Source of the DNA: Rhea pennata
Lineage: Eukaryota > Chordata > Aves > Rheiformes > Rheidae
Length of the DNA stretch: 64,000 bases
NCBI RefSeq assembly: GCF_028389875.1
Contig: NC_084671.1
Span: forward strand, 28,329,083-28,393,082
Direction of reading: 5' to 3'
The notes under the pieces were generated by a model, which was given only the letters and a program-made list of their open reading frames with translations, was not told the origin of the DNA and searched no databases. Below are positions 34,016 through 46,424 of the stretch, one piece after another (the first letter of the stretch is position 1; every line of letters begins with the position of its first letter). The translations under genes and the position numbers were made by a program.

Positions 34016-34599
34016 TCCTGCCAGCCCGAGCTGTAGCTCCCTGCTCTCTCTCCCTCCCATCTAAAACCTCCAGAGTGCCGCATGGCCCGGGACCACGTGC
34101 TTGCTTGGAGCACCACACCAGTGAGTGGGCTGCAGACCTGTGGGATATCTCAGCCTTCCCCAAGCATGCGCCCCCTTCCCCAGGTGCTGCTCATGGGGCA
34201 CAGGGACCCATGTTTTCAAGAGCCAGTACTTTCACTCCAAACTCTTTAAAGCAGGCAGAGCCTGGCCCTGGTTCCTAAAACAGCACAATCATGCCTGAAA
34301 ATGCTGGCCCAGGGTCTGGTCCCTGAGCAGCTGGGGGAAGAAATAATATTCCTAGAGCCCAGCTGCACAGCCAAGACCCTTAACCTTCCCTTTTTAGTTT
34401 ATTCTTACTATTTAATGATCAAGGATCCAGATTCCTTACTTAGCAGCTTGACCGTATGAGCCAGTTGCTGCTTTTAGTTCCCTGCCCTCCGAACTGGGAG
34501 GGGGGCTGAGAAGGAGAGCTGAGGAAGACACTGTACTGTTCCAGAGCAAGTAGGGGCAGAGCCTGGGGGCTCGCTGCTGCCACTTGGGCCCCCAGTAAA
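34016..34599 (+). other. PFKL 3' UTR
   Basis: Sequence from the TAG at 34013-34015 to the candidate poly(A) signal. No conserved open frame. The length of about 0.6 kb is plausible for this gene. Confidence 0.6.
34594..34599 (+). terminator. Candidate PFKL poly(A) signal AGTAAA
   Basis: A common single-base variant of AATAAA, 580 bp after the stop, followed 20-45 nt later by GT-rich sequence (tgctgtgcgtgttgtctg). No canonical AATAAA was seen between 34,015 and 35,000. Confidence 0.5.
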
Positions 34600-34649
34600 G
34601 CTCCTTCCGTTTCTCACGGCCTTGCTGTGCGTGTTGTCTGCACGTTGCC

Positions 34650-37600
34650 CGCTGGCTACATCCCAGGTGTTTGCCTAGTGGGATGTCTCGAGGACCTAGC
34701 ACAGAACAGTGGTTCTGGCAAGCCCCACTCCCCAACCACCTTGCATGACGCTTAGCTCCGACCGCTGCCGCGTGGCATTTGGTGCTGGTACTTTTCCAGC
34801 CCCAGAGCCGTGCCCCTTTATGCCAGGTACTCTTGCCACGAGCAGGGCCGTGCCCATCATGTCGCCGTTGCTCTGTGAATCCCATGTCTTGTACTGTTCA
34901 TGGCACTGCTTGTGTCTTCTAGAGATAAAATCTGCTGGAGCCAAATTATGTTTCTGGAAACTGGTCATTGCGTGCTGAGTGCCAATAAGGGAGGAGAGGG
35001 CCTGTGTCTCCCAGGGGGAGTGCAAATGTATCGTGGTCCTGTTCCTCTGCTGCTGCCAAGTGAACCCAAGTAGTTCCTGTCCCACAGCCTCAGGCCTGTG
35101 CAGGGCCATGCCATTGCCAGGACCAGGAGAAAACATTAGGATGAGCAGACGGTCCCGTGCTGGGCTGGGACAGTTAGCGCAGGCTCGGCAGGAGTGCTGA
35201 TTTCTGGGAAGCAGTTGTGGGAAAGCAGGCACTGTCCACAGTGAGAAAATCCAGGAGGCATTAAGACATGCTTGCTGAAGCATGGGGCTTTCTCTGGAGT
35301 TGGATTAATGCAGAGCCAGGAGCTTTCCTAGGAGCATTGCTGTGTCTCTAAGACCCTCTCTGCTCTGCTCGGGTCTGGAGAGCAGGACCGCCAAGGGCCT
35401 CTCCGATGCCTGAGTTCACAGTGTGCCTTGGCTGGCAACCAGCGGGTGCAAAGCCAGCATCCCTCTGTGGGGAGACTTTGCAACCCTGGACAGAAATCAT
35501 TTCTCCCAATGTTTTGTTTCCCACCTTCAAAGAAAGTTCAAAATTGATTTATCAACATGACATGTTTGTTTATAACAGAATTTCTCAGGGTGGCTGCCAA
35601 GCACTTCAGCCTCCACTTGCAGCGTTCAGGCCTGGCTCTGAGCTCAGATGCTTTGGCCAATGTCAGACATCTGAGCATAGCAGATTTCCCAGGGCTTCCA
35701 CGCCAGCCTCTCCTCCTGGGGCCTGCAGCTGATGGCCTCTGGTCTGTGGGACGTCGTCAGCACAAGGACATGTCACAACCCTTTGGTTTGAACATGCTGT
35801 TATTCCCCCCCCACACACACACTCCACATGGAGGCTCCCCCTGTGGCGAGTCCCCCTTGGTTGCAGGAGCAGCGGTGTGGCCAATAGCACTGCCGCGTTA
35901 CGTGTTTTGAGCTTTGGACAAAGGTTATAATCCTTCACAGCTTCTCTCCAGTGCATACCTGCTTTGGAGAGCCCAGGCAGCAGCACCACACAGCTCCTCA
36001 CCAGTGCTGGTGCAGGGACTGTGGGAAAGTGGTAGGTAGGAAGCGGGCACGTTCACCCTCCGGATCGCTGATTTGTGGCCCTGTGCCAGTGCCTGACGCT
36101 GCTGAGCGACTCCATGGCCAGACTACCTCTGAGCTGCTGCGCCCCCATCCTGCTCTTCAGCATCAGCGGGGCCTTCATCAAGCCACCGAAACGCAGGCTG
36201 CAGTCAGCGTCAGCTCGTGCACAGCACTTGGGCCACGTGCCACCTCCCAGTGATCGCTGCGCAGTGGTGGTCCCGTGCATCCGACTCACCATGCTGGAAA
36301 GAGAGCTTTCCACCTGGGCCTGCCAAAAGTCCCTTTAACACAGGTTGTGCTGGATCAGCTTCCACGGGCAGCTGGCTGCTGACGAGAAATACTACTGGGA
36401 AACGGTCGTCTTCACTGCTCTATCACTCAGCCGAGGCAGGTCAGGACACAGGCAAACCCTGCTGCAAAGCTACGTTGTCATGCCACGTGCTCAGGTGGAG
36501 CCAGCAGGCCCCCCGACATGCTCAGCTCCTCTCCTGCACTCCTGCTTTCTGTAGCCTTGCTCTTTCAGCAGCAGCAGCAGCAGCCAGGGCCCTGGATGGG
36601 CTGGGAAAGCAGAGCAAGTCACCGTGCTCCAGCACCCAGCTTCTGCTCGGGCAGGGAGGGATGCAGGTCCCCCGGAGGCCATGCCATCCCTGATTTGTGG
36701 TGGGAATGGGAGAAGTCCCCAAGCACCCCCAACCAACTGCACAGCTGGAGGCATTTGAGGTCAGGGACACTCTGGCCCTAACTCCATGCTCCCCAAAACA
36801 GCCTGGTGTGCCAGATTCCTGGCGGTAGGTCAGTAGGTGCAGTCCCTCGCCTCTGCATCCTGTTCAAACCCAGGAGCGCACGGAGCATGAACACAGCTAC
36901 CCTGAGCCCCTACAGGATGAAGCAAGGTCCCCCGTGCCCAGGCCTGCCTGCATATGCCACAGCCCTGGCTTCACGCTCTCTAGCACAAGTAACAACACAA
37001 AAGCATCAGCCCAGCAGCTGGACCAGACCTTTGCACCCTCCTCTCTGGTCCTTGGGGGCACAAATAGACCTTAACTGCCCTGGCTAGGCTTACCTGGGGC
37101 CCTCAGCCACACCTCTGCCCAGGGGCCCTGGGTCTTCTGTCCCCACCTGAGATGCACTGTAAGCCCCTGCCTGCAGCTGTTTTATCACGCTTGGCTCCCA
37201 GCTCCCTGTCTTTCAGGGAGCAGCTACCCTCACTCCTCCCTGACACCACCTAGTGCAAAAAAGCTGGGCCTGTCTGTGAGCAAAGCCAACCCAGCTCACG
37301 CCAGCCAAACACACAAGCACTGGTCGGCCATCTCCCTCGCGTGCTGGCAGAGCCCTGGAGCTGCCAAAGTACATCAAACAGCAGGACCTGCAAAATTTAT
37401 TATCTAGCGGCTTCAGCCCCCCCCACCCACCCCCTCAAAGGAGGCTGTGCAGGGGAACCGGGGAGAACTTCTCTCTAGCAGGAAACAAGCGCTGGCAGCG
37501 ATGAGTTGTCTCCTGCAGAGAATTGCTCCTGTTAACCAGTCTCCCATGCTCCTGTTCTAGCAGCGCTGCCAAACCAGAGCCATGAGCATCTGACAGCAAA

Positions 37601-38860
37601 AGGCAAGCTGCTAGGTCTCCAGAGTAAAAAGGGATGAGCCAAAGGGCCAAGCCTACTCCTTGGGCTGTTTGGAGAGCAAGTGGGAGGCTGCAGGGTCATC
37701 CCTGCAGCAGGAGGAAGGAGTAAAGATCAGCAAGGGCAGATTGCCTGGCAGCAAGAGCACCAGCACCAGCCAACTATGACAAGCATGGCACGTAGGCGAA
37801 GAACGCTGCTTGGGGACAGCTAGGCTGAAGCGGAGCAACAGCCCAATTTCTCAAGCTGAGGGTGCAGAGGAACTGTGCCAGAGCAGCCTCAGGCCTCAGC
37901 AGCTGCCAAATGAGCCACCAAGCTTCCTTGATGCAGACAAGCCCCAGACTATGCTTACTTTGTTCACATCCCTCCCAAGGAAGCTGGAGTCTCTGGGCCA
38001 TGGGGTTGTCTAACTGTGGACAGATTGCAGCTCCTGCATTCCTCCCGTGCAGAAAGGCATGACTTTTGCCACCTCCCAGGCTATCCTGACAGCCTGCCAG
38101 AAGATATGCCCTCATCTCAAGGTCATGATGCAAACAAGGTGATGAAGTCTCTCCGGCCTTGGCTGCGAAGGAAAGTCCAGCATATCATAAATCACACTAT
38201 TTAAGTGCAATTAGTTCTTGAATTCTGCATTAAAACCAAGTGGCAAGGCACAAATTCTGCCCCCTCATGACAAAACCAGCTAAGCAGGCTTGCACACACA
38301 GGGCTGTCAAAATCTGGGAAGTGTTCTTGCCCACCACTATCAAGCATGCAGAGGTTTGCATGCCTGCACCACCGTAAAGGAGTAGAGTCACAAAGGCCAC
38401 GCTTGCCTGCACAGCTTGTGCTCTGGGGGCTCCAGCTGGGTGGCACCGCGGGCCCATGGTCTTACCTCACAGGTCCCAGAGGCCGTCGCGCTAGCCTGTG
38501 GCAGGCTTTGTACCCCGACGAAAGAAAATGAGTCGAGCTCTGCTCAAAAATCTCTTTTGTTTCCTCTATTTGGGCGGCCTTGCATCAGCAGAAGGTTCTC
38601 AAATAGTAAAGTTAGTGTCTTTGAAAAGCAGCTCAGCACCGGAGAGCTGCAATAGCTTTTCTAGTCATAAAACAGCAGCACGCTAAGGAATGCCATTGAC
38701 AGGGTCCAGCGAAGCAGAAGAGAGCAAAGGCTAACAACCCTCCTCCCACTTTACAGGGGCTAACAATGCAAGCTGAGAACCACGCTTCATGGAGTAATGC
38801 CACAGTCGCAGTTCTCATCACATTTGTTGACTCCAGCCATAGCTTACACATCCTAGAGAG
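34650..38860. other. Intergenic region between PFKL and CFAP410
   Basis: The two genes converge tail to tail. No gene, RNA or transposable element recognised in 4.2 kb; open frames are short. The only simple repeat of note is a (CAG)6 tract. Confidence 0.55.
36566..36583. repeat. (CAG)6 microsatellite
   Basis: Six perfect CAG units, not in a recognised exon. Confidence 0.85.
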
Positions 38861-38869
38861 AAAATTATT

Positions 38870-38875
38870 TTTATT
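38870..38875 (-). terminator. Candidate CFAP410 poly(A) signal (distal)
   Basis: AATAAA on the minus strand, about 940 nt after the CFAP410 stop. An alternative proximal AATAAA lies at 39029-39024 (about 790 nt after the stop). Which one is used cannot be told from sequence. Confidence 0.4.
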
Positions 38876-39814
38876 TAGCACGTTACAATGTTTTAGTTAG
38901 CAGCTAACAACTCTGTATAAATTCAGCTTCTTCAGATGAAGAGAAATCCCACCCTTGGTACCTGTGCAAACTGGCCAGTAACACTTGTCTTGTTTTCTCA
39001 ACTGCAAAACGCACATGTGGTTTTTTATTCCGGACTTCAGCTGCTCTAAACCCTGCAGGGCATGTGAGGGATAAAGCAGACCTGAGCATTGAGCACATGG
39101 GAGAGAGAAACTTCTGTTTCAGCTAGGTTGCAGCAAGCTTTTCTTTAGGCCACTTCACCACCGACTCAGATGCCGCATATGCTAACCAAAAGCAGTTAAA
39201 AGTTTAAGATAAACTAAGAATTTGACACTGAGCTTCACAAACTGCCCCAAAGACAGTTCTTAGTAATTATCTGAGGCAGTGTCCTTTCTGACAAGTTTTA
39301 TAAAAACAAGTGTTTGTGGTAGGAGCTGCCTTCAAAGCCTGCTGTGCACAAAGAGAGGCTGGTACCATGTCAGGCCCAGCTGAAGCTCAACGGAGAACAA
39401 GCAGTGACCTTTCGAGTCATCAGCAGGCTTTGCCATCCCCCTTTGGTAGCACAGCAGCAGGCACTAGCACCTCTCACTGTACTAGTTTTTGCGTGCTGAT
39501 TCCTCCACAGCTCTGACCAAATGACCCCAGCCACATGAGATACAAACGTAACGGAGCCTGCTATGCAAGCAGGAAAGCTCCGGTGAGTCAGATCAGGTGC
39601 TGCCACTGTGATATGTACAGCCAAGGGCAATGTCAGGAACTAAAGGCACAACTGCTTTCGCAGTGTCCTGTCACAGCCTGCCCGCAGGGAAAGCACAGCA
39701 GGACACATTGAGGTATTGGCTGTAGCCTGAAATGTGTTGGCAGAATGGTGCTGCTGGTCCAGGGCTGGTTCCTCAGCCTGCAAAGCGCTCTGAGGAGCTT
39801 TGTAATGAGTACCA

Positions 39815-42800
39815 TTACTCCTCCTGCAGTTCCTTCTTCCGAAAGGCCTGAAGCCTCCTCCCGGCTGTTTGCTGGATGATCTCCAGCCCCTCTGAATCCA
39901 ATTCCTTCATGAGAAGCAAGATGGCATTCAGGACGTTATTCTGTTGGAACAAGACAGAGATTGCTTTATACAAGCATGCTAATGCTAGCCCTGAGAAGAA
40001 CAGGATACTCAGTTTTTAAAGAACTGCTCCTTCTAGGAGCTCCTAAAACCTCAGCAGTGGTCTGGAACAGACACCTGCACCTAGAGCAACAGATCCAACC
40101 GGGCCCTTGGGACTGATTCTGGGCAGAGTCTGCATCTGACGAGTCTAACTGGAATGCAGGACAAACTTGTCTGTCCAGTTCTGCACAGATCCCCCCTGGG
40201 AGGGAGAGGGGGCCTCTGGCCACCCTTTGAACTGACTTCTGCAAGAAAAAGCATATTTGGCTGAGCAGTCACCCTCTCTCTCCTCTGTTGTCTATGTGTA
40301 GCATGGGAAAGGACAGGGACTCTGATCTGAAGATTAATAGCTGATAGAATCACAAAAGTGCTAGTTGGAAGAGATCCCTGGAGGTTCCCAGCCCAATGTC
40401 TCACCAAAGCAGGACTACTGCCAACACCAGACCATGGCTTTGTCAAGCCAAGACTTAAAAAATTCCATAGACAGAGATTCCACAGCCTCTCTACATAACT
40501 ACACTCCCAGTGAACAGCTTTTCCCTAATGCCCAATCTGAACCTTCCAGGCTGCAATCTGTGACCATTTCCCCTTGTTATATGTTCTCTTTTCCTCAAGG
40601 CCAGAGCCTGCAGTAGTACTTAAGATACTGCAAAGGAATACACTCAAGTAAGCTTGAAACATGAATGAATGAGAGATTGCAGGTGACTAGTATAAGAATG
40701 AAGCAGAACACAGTCTAGGTCTCACTCCGGCCTTCCAAAACTCGTTGAAGTGATGGCTCTGAGCCCAGCATACAGCAGCTCCCAGCTGGACTCAGCTTAA
40801 CACCTGACAGGTTCAGCTCAGGCTACACCACACAGGTGTCAGAGGAGCCGCCTAAACTCAGCAGCCTCTAGGCCAACAGCATTTCAGCCACTGCCCAGCC
40901 ACCTTAGCACAACCCCAGTGTAAGGGACATGCACATGCTCCTGTGCAACCAGATCAAGAGCACAAACCCCATCAGGCTTTCTCCCCATTGGGAGGAAAAA
41001 TATTACACCATGTCTTAAAGATGAAAAGCAACTTGGTCTTTAAGGACACTCACCCTCTTCTTTCTGCTGCAGTCTGTTTCTCGTGGTGAAAAGGAGGAAA
41101 ATTTATCCCTGGGAACAGGCTTCATACCGAGCTGTTCTCGAATTTTGCTAAAGGGAGGAAGAGCAAGCATTATATGACCAGAAGTGAGCACCTGTGTTCA
41201 TCCACCAAGACAATCCTTTACAACCACAAGTAATCATGCAAGAGGTATCTAGTTGAAGGGTTCATAGTGCACCTACCTCACACAACCCCACTGCCTACAG
41301 AGAACAACACCTCAAGCAAACCTCCCCTACGCAGTAAAAGCCTCACAGCAATAAAATGTAAATGAGCACAACACCATAAGGAGTCTGCTCCAGCCCTACC
41401 GGGGATGACAGACTCCCATGCCCAACGCTAGCCAGGACTGCAGACGGACCATGTAACACTGCACTGGAACAACACATACCACAGCACTAATGTGTGCCAA
41501 AGCATGTAGCAGAAGAGCTAAGCAAGAATGGACCAGAGCTCACAGCTCAGTGAAGATCCCTCTCTGTCCACACATGCAGCTGACACGCTTGAGAGCAAGT
41601 ACCCACCTATGGAAGAGCCAGTTTTGCAGACAGAGAACCAGACCCACAAGTACTACTAAACCAGCACAGCTCCACCACGGTAACTGGAACAACAGGAATT
41701 TGCACCAGTTGCAGGTCTGGCTCACATAATACTGGGGCTGACTGGCAGGGTCCTTTCATGCTACATGAGTTCAGCCCTGAAATCCTAACAGCTCATGAGC
41801 AAGCCCTCACTTTGTCTCCTCCAGACTGAAGTTCAGCAGTTCACTCTCAGTCTCTGCTGTGGATTCAGCAGCACTGGATTCACTGGACTCAGGGCAGCCA
41901 TTCTCCACGTTCTTCCTGGCTGGTGGGGCTGTTATCTCTTCACCATCAACCAGAGCCTGGGACAGTTCTTCCTCTGTCACAGCTGCAAAAGTCAAAACAA
42001 AAGCCTACAGGCACCTGCCACAATGCAGGAACTATAGCAGCTCAGGAAGACAGCATATGTAACCAGGAATGTAGCACTGCTGCAGAGCTATACCACCAGT
42101 TCTGTCCAACAATTGTACTTTGTATTGGCCTTCTGCTTTCATTCTCCTCCTGCAGTAAAACCCACGCAGGAGAGCACTAACAGCTGTCACCCATCTTGCA
42201 AAACTGAGAGAGACACCAAGGAGAGACGCAAAGACACCCTACCATTTCTTGTCTCAGGTTTTACAGGCTCCAAAGCCAGCAAATTCCTGCTACCAGGTAG
42301 AAAAGCTGTCCTATTTTTATGAAAGCAGATCCAGTTACAGAATCTTTGTTTTGCCAAAGCAAAGGAGAGAGCTCTAAAAAACATTAATTAGCAGCACAGT
42401 TTCAGCTATAAAGAGTCTCTCTAGCATCAACCCTGGTGTCACATATGTCAAAGGACATAATTCTAATAAGAGGAACCACAGATGGCGGCTTTCTAGTTCA
42501 CCCAGACAAGACCCTGCACCAGGTTTAGGGCTGTTGAGGCCCCCATTTATCTGCAAACACCCACCTTGATTATCAAGCTTCTGTAGGTGGGGTAGGTTAC
42601 GCAGCACGGTCATTCTGTAACGGTGGGGATCCGGCCCACAACAGGGATTTTCCGAAAGCCACAGGACCCTCAGCCGGGGCAGGTTTTTGAGGTAGAAGAG
42701 CTCACTTAGGCTTGCAATGTTGTTCTTCCTCAGATAGAGTTCACTCAGATTCTGGCACTGGTTCAGCGGCTCAAGATCCGAGATGCTATTCACACTGAAC

Positions 42801-45715
42801 AGAGATCACCAGATCAGAGACCAGGGAGCCCATCCCTCCCTCGCTGCGCTGCACCATCCAGATGGGAGCAGGACCCTTGTACGGCAGCAGCTCTTCAGCC
42901 CCCTTTCCTACATCAGCTTAATATAGGAGCCTCATGCTGGCACGGCACAGCAGGGGAGGGTGCTGCGGGGCCTACATTGCCCAGAACACACTGGTAACAT
43001 TCCATCTTCTCAAGCAGAGAAAAGAATTATAAAAGTAGGCTCACCTCTCTGCTGAACACGAGAAACAGCCTTTGCTTCCCCCAACCATCCATCACACTTA
43101 TACCCTTTTCTGTAGCAGTTCCTCAGATGTACTGAAGCAGAACCCATGTAAGATTACCAAGCTACAAAGCTTAAATTCAAGGACAGCAGAAGCTCTGTGT
43201 GATCCCCAGAACACATGGAAAATGAATGTGTTGGGGGAAGCTTATGGAAATTAAAAGCCTTGCAAGATCTAAGAAGAGTTTCAACAACCATTCTGCTGAC
43301 TGGCCCCATATCAAGGTCGACAAAATCCCATCTAAACTATGGAATATACCTTAGCCAGCAAAAATCCAAAAAGGTTTGACCACATCTAGAAATACCAACT
43401 CTTTCCCAACCACAAGCTGAGTAACAAAAGGAAAGGTGCAGAAAAAAAAGGTGCAGCTAGCAGAAAAATGAGATTTTCCTGCATCTCTGCCGCTTATGAA
43501 ATCAGGCAAGAAGAGCCAGGCAGCTCAGCACACATTCACAGAAAGGCAGTAAAGAACCAAGTGCCAAGGCACAGCCCCAGCAGACATGCAATGGTCCCTG
43601 CCCTCGCCATGCCCAGGTGTCTGCTCTTTACCTGAACGTGATCACCTCGATGTTCGGCAAATCTCGGCATATCGATATCTAGGCAGGAAAAGACAGAAAC
43701 AATAAGCTGCAATCTCAGGCGGGGGGGGGAGGAGGGGGAGAAAACTAGAAAGAAATTAACATTGTGCACAAAGAATTAACAGCAAGAACAGGAATTTAAG
43801 GTTACTCCAGTCTCACCCAAGCCTAACACAGACGTGGGGGGTTGCTGCCACACTCAGGAACCCCTCCACCTCTCCACTCGCACACCGACACAAGCCAACA
43901 TCACACTGCTCTCCTGGCTCAGCAGCTCTGCACCTTCTGCGCTTCTTTCCAGCTGTTGCACTCCAGAAGGGACTTCTTCCACCCCAGAGAACCCTTCCAC
44001 GCTAAGGGCACACGTCCGCAAGCAAGTCCCAAGCAGGCACATCAAGACTCGGGACTTCAGCGTCCCTCCCTCAAGGGCAAAAAGCCTCTTCCGCCCCCTT
44101 CCAGGCGCCTTTTCCAGGCGCTCTGAGCAACCCGTCTGCATGAGATGCTAAGCAGTCCCCACAAGCGCCGGAGCTCACTGCTCGCGGGCAGCCCGGACAG
44201 AGGCCCCCGCCTGCCCCCACGCCCTGCCGCCAGCTCCCCATCACCGCTCCGGCCAGCGGCCGGCACGAGGCTTTCCCGGTGGAGCCGAGCGGCCCGCGGG
44301 CCAGGGCCTGGGGCAGCAGGGTGGCGCCGCCGGTCGGGTCGTTCCGGATGCCCAGAGCCTGCGGGGAGGCCCCCGAGCGCTGCCCCTCCGTCGCGGGCCG
44401 GCCGGCGGCCCAGGGCAGCGAGGCCGCAGCGGTGCTTACGTCTGTGAGGCGGCTGCCCCTGCGGGACGAGAGCCAAGGGTCACGGCAGGGCCCCGCTCCC
44501 TCGCCAGCCTGCGGCTGCATCTTCGCCCCCGCCATGGCCCGCAGCCCCCTCTGCCACAGACCCCCACGGCCCACAGCCCCCCAGGTCCCCTCTGCCACAG
44601 ACCCCCATGGCCAAGAGCCCCCCAGGCCCCGTCTGCCAGAGACCTCCATGGCCTGCAGCCCCCCAGATCCCCTCTGCCAGAGACCCCCATGGCCCGCAGC
44701 CCCCCAGGTCCCCTCTGCCACAGATCCCCACGGCCTGCAGCCCCCCAGGTCCCCTCTGCCACAGACCCTCACAGCCAACAGCCACCCAGGCCCCATCTGC
44801 CACAGACCCCCATCGCCCGCAGCCCCCCAGATCCCCTCTGCCAGAGACCCCCATGGCCCGCAGCCCCCCAGGCCCTGTCTGCCAGAGACCCCCATGGCCC
44901 GCAGCCCCCCGGCCCCCTTTGCCAGAGACCCCAACGGCCCGCAGCCCCCCCAGGCCCCTCTGCCACAGACCCCCCGGCTCACAGCCCCCCAGGCCCCTCT
45001 ACCAGAGACCCCCACAGCCCGCTTGGTCCCCCTAGGCCCCCTCTGCCAGAGACCCCCCCGGCCCGCAGCCCCCCGGCCCCCTCTGCCACAGATCCCCATG
45101 GCCCACTTGGTCCCCCCAGGCCCTCTCTGCCACAGACCCCCATGGCCCACAGCCCCCCAGATCCCCTCTGCCAGACACCCCTACGGCCCTCAGCCCCCTG
45201 GGCCCCCTCTGCCAGACACCCCCATGGCCTGCAGTCGCCCAGGCCCCCTCTGCCAGAGACCCCCACGGCCTGCAGCCCCCCGGGCCCCCCTTCTGCCGGA
45301 GACCCCCATGGCCCACAGCCCCCTCTGCCCCCCTTCTGCCAGAGACCCCCATGGCCCACAGCCCCCCGGCCCCCTCTGCCAGAGACCCCAACGGCCCCCA
45401 GCCCCCTCTGCCAGAGAACCCCCCGGCCCACTTGGGCCCCCCGGCATGCAGGGTCCCTCCAGATCCTTCACCACCTGCTTGGCCCCCAGCGGCCCCCGGG
45501 GACCAACACATCCCCCTCCAGGCCCGGGCCCCCCACGGCCTCCACGGCCTCCACGGCCTCCCCGCCCCTCTCGGCCGCCCCCCGCCCGCTGCCCCCGGCC
45601 CGGCCCGGCCCCCACGGCCCCGCCCGGCCGCTGCCCACCAGCAGTTGAGGCGGCGGACGCCATCCAGGGCGGCGGCCTTGGCGCGGCCCAGCACGGCCGC
45701 CCGCGTCAGCCTCAT
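39815..45715 (-). CDS. CFAP410: CFAP410 (C21orf2), complete, 7 exons, 254 aa
   Basis: Leucine-rich-repeat protein of the ciliary basal body/connecting cilium, a partner of NEK1. Exons (minus): 45715-45639, 44458-44440, 43678-43632, 42794-42565, 41982-41811, 41147-41054, 39940-39815; 765 nt, all phases consistent. The N-terminus [14 protein letters not shown] and RLNCWGSRLTD match mammalian CFAP410. LRRs follow ([42 protein letters not shown]) with an LRR cap ([14 protein letters not shown]), then an acidic low-complexity linker (about 125-185) and the conserved C-terminal helical domain ([20 protein letters not shown]...FRKKELQEE). The human protein is 256 aa, and the first two exon ends (coding nt 77 and 96) coincide with the human ones as far as I can recall. 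Exon 2 is only 19 nt. Intron 1 holds a large minisatellite. Confidence 0.95.
40345..40600 (-). mobile_element. Decayed CR1 3'-end fragment in CFAP410 intron 6
   Basis: Read on the plus strand, it follows the reverse complement of a CR1 3' end: 'agaatcacaaaagtgctag', 'ttggaagagatccctgga', 'attccacagcctctctac', 'cccagtgaacagcttttccc' and 'gaccatttccccttgtta' correspond in order to blocks of the CR1 3' region preserved at 51,38x-51,640. The sense strand is minus, the same as CFAP410. Old, with no coding capacity. Confidence 0.75.
44440..44458 (-). other. CFAP410: CFAP410 19-nt microexon
   Basis: Flanked by an acceptor (cccgcag) and a donor (gtaagc). It supplies the last base of the Trp codon and GSRLTD. 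Skipping it would shift the frame (19 = 3n+1). Confidence 0.9.
44533..45440. repeat. 41-bp minisatellite (about 22 units) in CFAP410 intron 1
   Basis: Consensus on the plus strand is of the form AGACCCCCATGGCCCGCAGC followed by CCCCCAGGTCCCCTCTGCCAC, 41 bp in total, with a few shorter units. Because 41 is not a multiple of three, each reading frame cycles through all frames every three units (123 bp). Stop codons are almost absent, creating spurious frames up to 692 codons. The CFAP410 sense strand (minus) is G-rich, with G4-G6 runs in every unit. Confidence 0.95.
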
Positions 45716-45942
45716 GGCGGCGCCGCCGTTGCCGGGGCCGCGGCGGCCGCGCTCCGCCCCGCGCCGCCCGCGGCCCCGGCCCGGCCCCCGGCGGCCCCGC
45801 GGCGCCTCCCGCTCCGCCCGCCACGGCCGCTCGGCGGGCGGCAGCCGCGGCCCCGCGCCCGGGAGCCCCTCGGGCTCCTTCCCCGCGCTGCGACGCGGTC
45901 TGCGGGCCTGGGCGGGCCTGAGGGGAGCCGGGAGGCCCGCGC
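45716..45942 (-). promoter_or_regulatory. CFAP410 promoter-proximal CpG-rich region
   Basis: Very GC- and CpG-rich sequence directly upstream of the CFAP410 start codon, without a TATA box; presumably the CpG-island promoter. It abuts the inverted duplicate that begins at about 45,943. Confidence 0.5.
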
Positions 45943-46146
45943 AGGGCTGCCGCCAGAGCCCCGCCACGACAGCCTCGCCCCGGGCCCTTCCCGTTCTCTG
46001 CCTCCGGGCCCTGCTGCCCCCCACTCCCTCCTGCCTGCGCTCACACCAGCACTGCTGCGGGCAGCACAGGGGCTCCGGAGCCCGCAGCCACGATGCCGAG
46101 CCCAGCTGCCCCACGGCACCCCCAGAGCAGCTCCAGCCACGGGCAC
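45943..46146 (-). repeat. Inverted copy of the array segment 48,999-49,212
   Basis: The reverse complement of this stretch aligns with 48,999-49,212 (the end of the 57-bp minisatellite and the following spacer of array unit A) at high identity. There is one small gap around 45,970-45,985 where the array copy has about 10 extra bases. Equivalent segments recur in units B and C. Confidence 0.9.
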
Positions 46147-46224
46147 CACCCGCCTTCCCACCCCGAAAGCGAGCTTATGGCAGCATTCGGGCAGGAGAAG
46201 TAGACGTAGTTTCTCAGTTCTTTC

Positions 46225-46390
46225 TAGGAAAGGTGTTGCAGCGTTTGGTCACCCTCTGAATGAAAATACTTTGTGTTTCAGTAGAATTTCCTGTAGCGAA
46301 GTATTGTGTGGCGCCTGGGTGTCCATTGCCTGTTCTCCTGTTACTGGGCAATGCTGAAAAGACTCCGAGTTTGTCGTCTTTATCCCCATG
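46225..46390 (-). mobile_element. Decayed CR1 3'-region fragment
   Basis: Plus-strand blocks 'gcgtttggtcaccctctga', 'tagaatttcctgta', 'ccattgcctgttctcctgtt' and 'caatgctgaaaagactc' run parallel to the CR1 segment 51,545-51,670 (cctcttgtcctgttg ... caactgaaaagcg). Sense is minus. Diverged, with no open frame. Confidence 0.6.
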
Positions 46391-46424
46391 ACATGGATAA
46401 GGAAACAAGGAGCAGATCCATGCT

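Noticed and set aside
44533-45440. CRISPR-like array
   Set aside because: Units are contiguous 41-bp copies with no unique spacers, in a vertebrate intron; a minisatellite.
44071-46357. Long repetitive Pro-rich (plus strand) and Gly-rich (minus strand) open frames, up to 692 codons
   Set aside because: Product of the 41-bp minisatellite without stop codons. The unit length is not a multiple of three, so the 'protein repeat' is only the three frames in rotation; it lies in CFAP410 intron 1.
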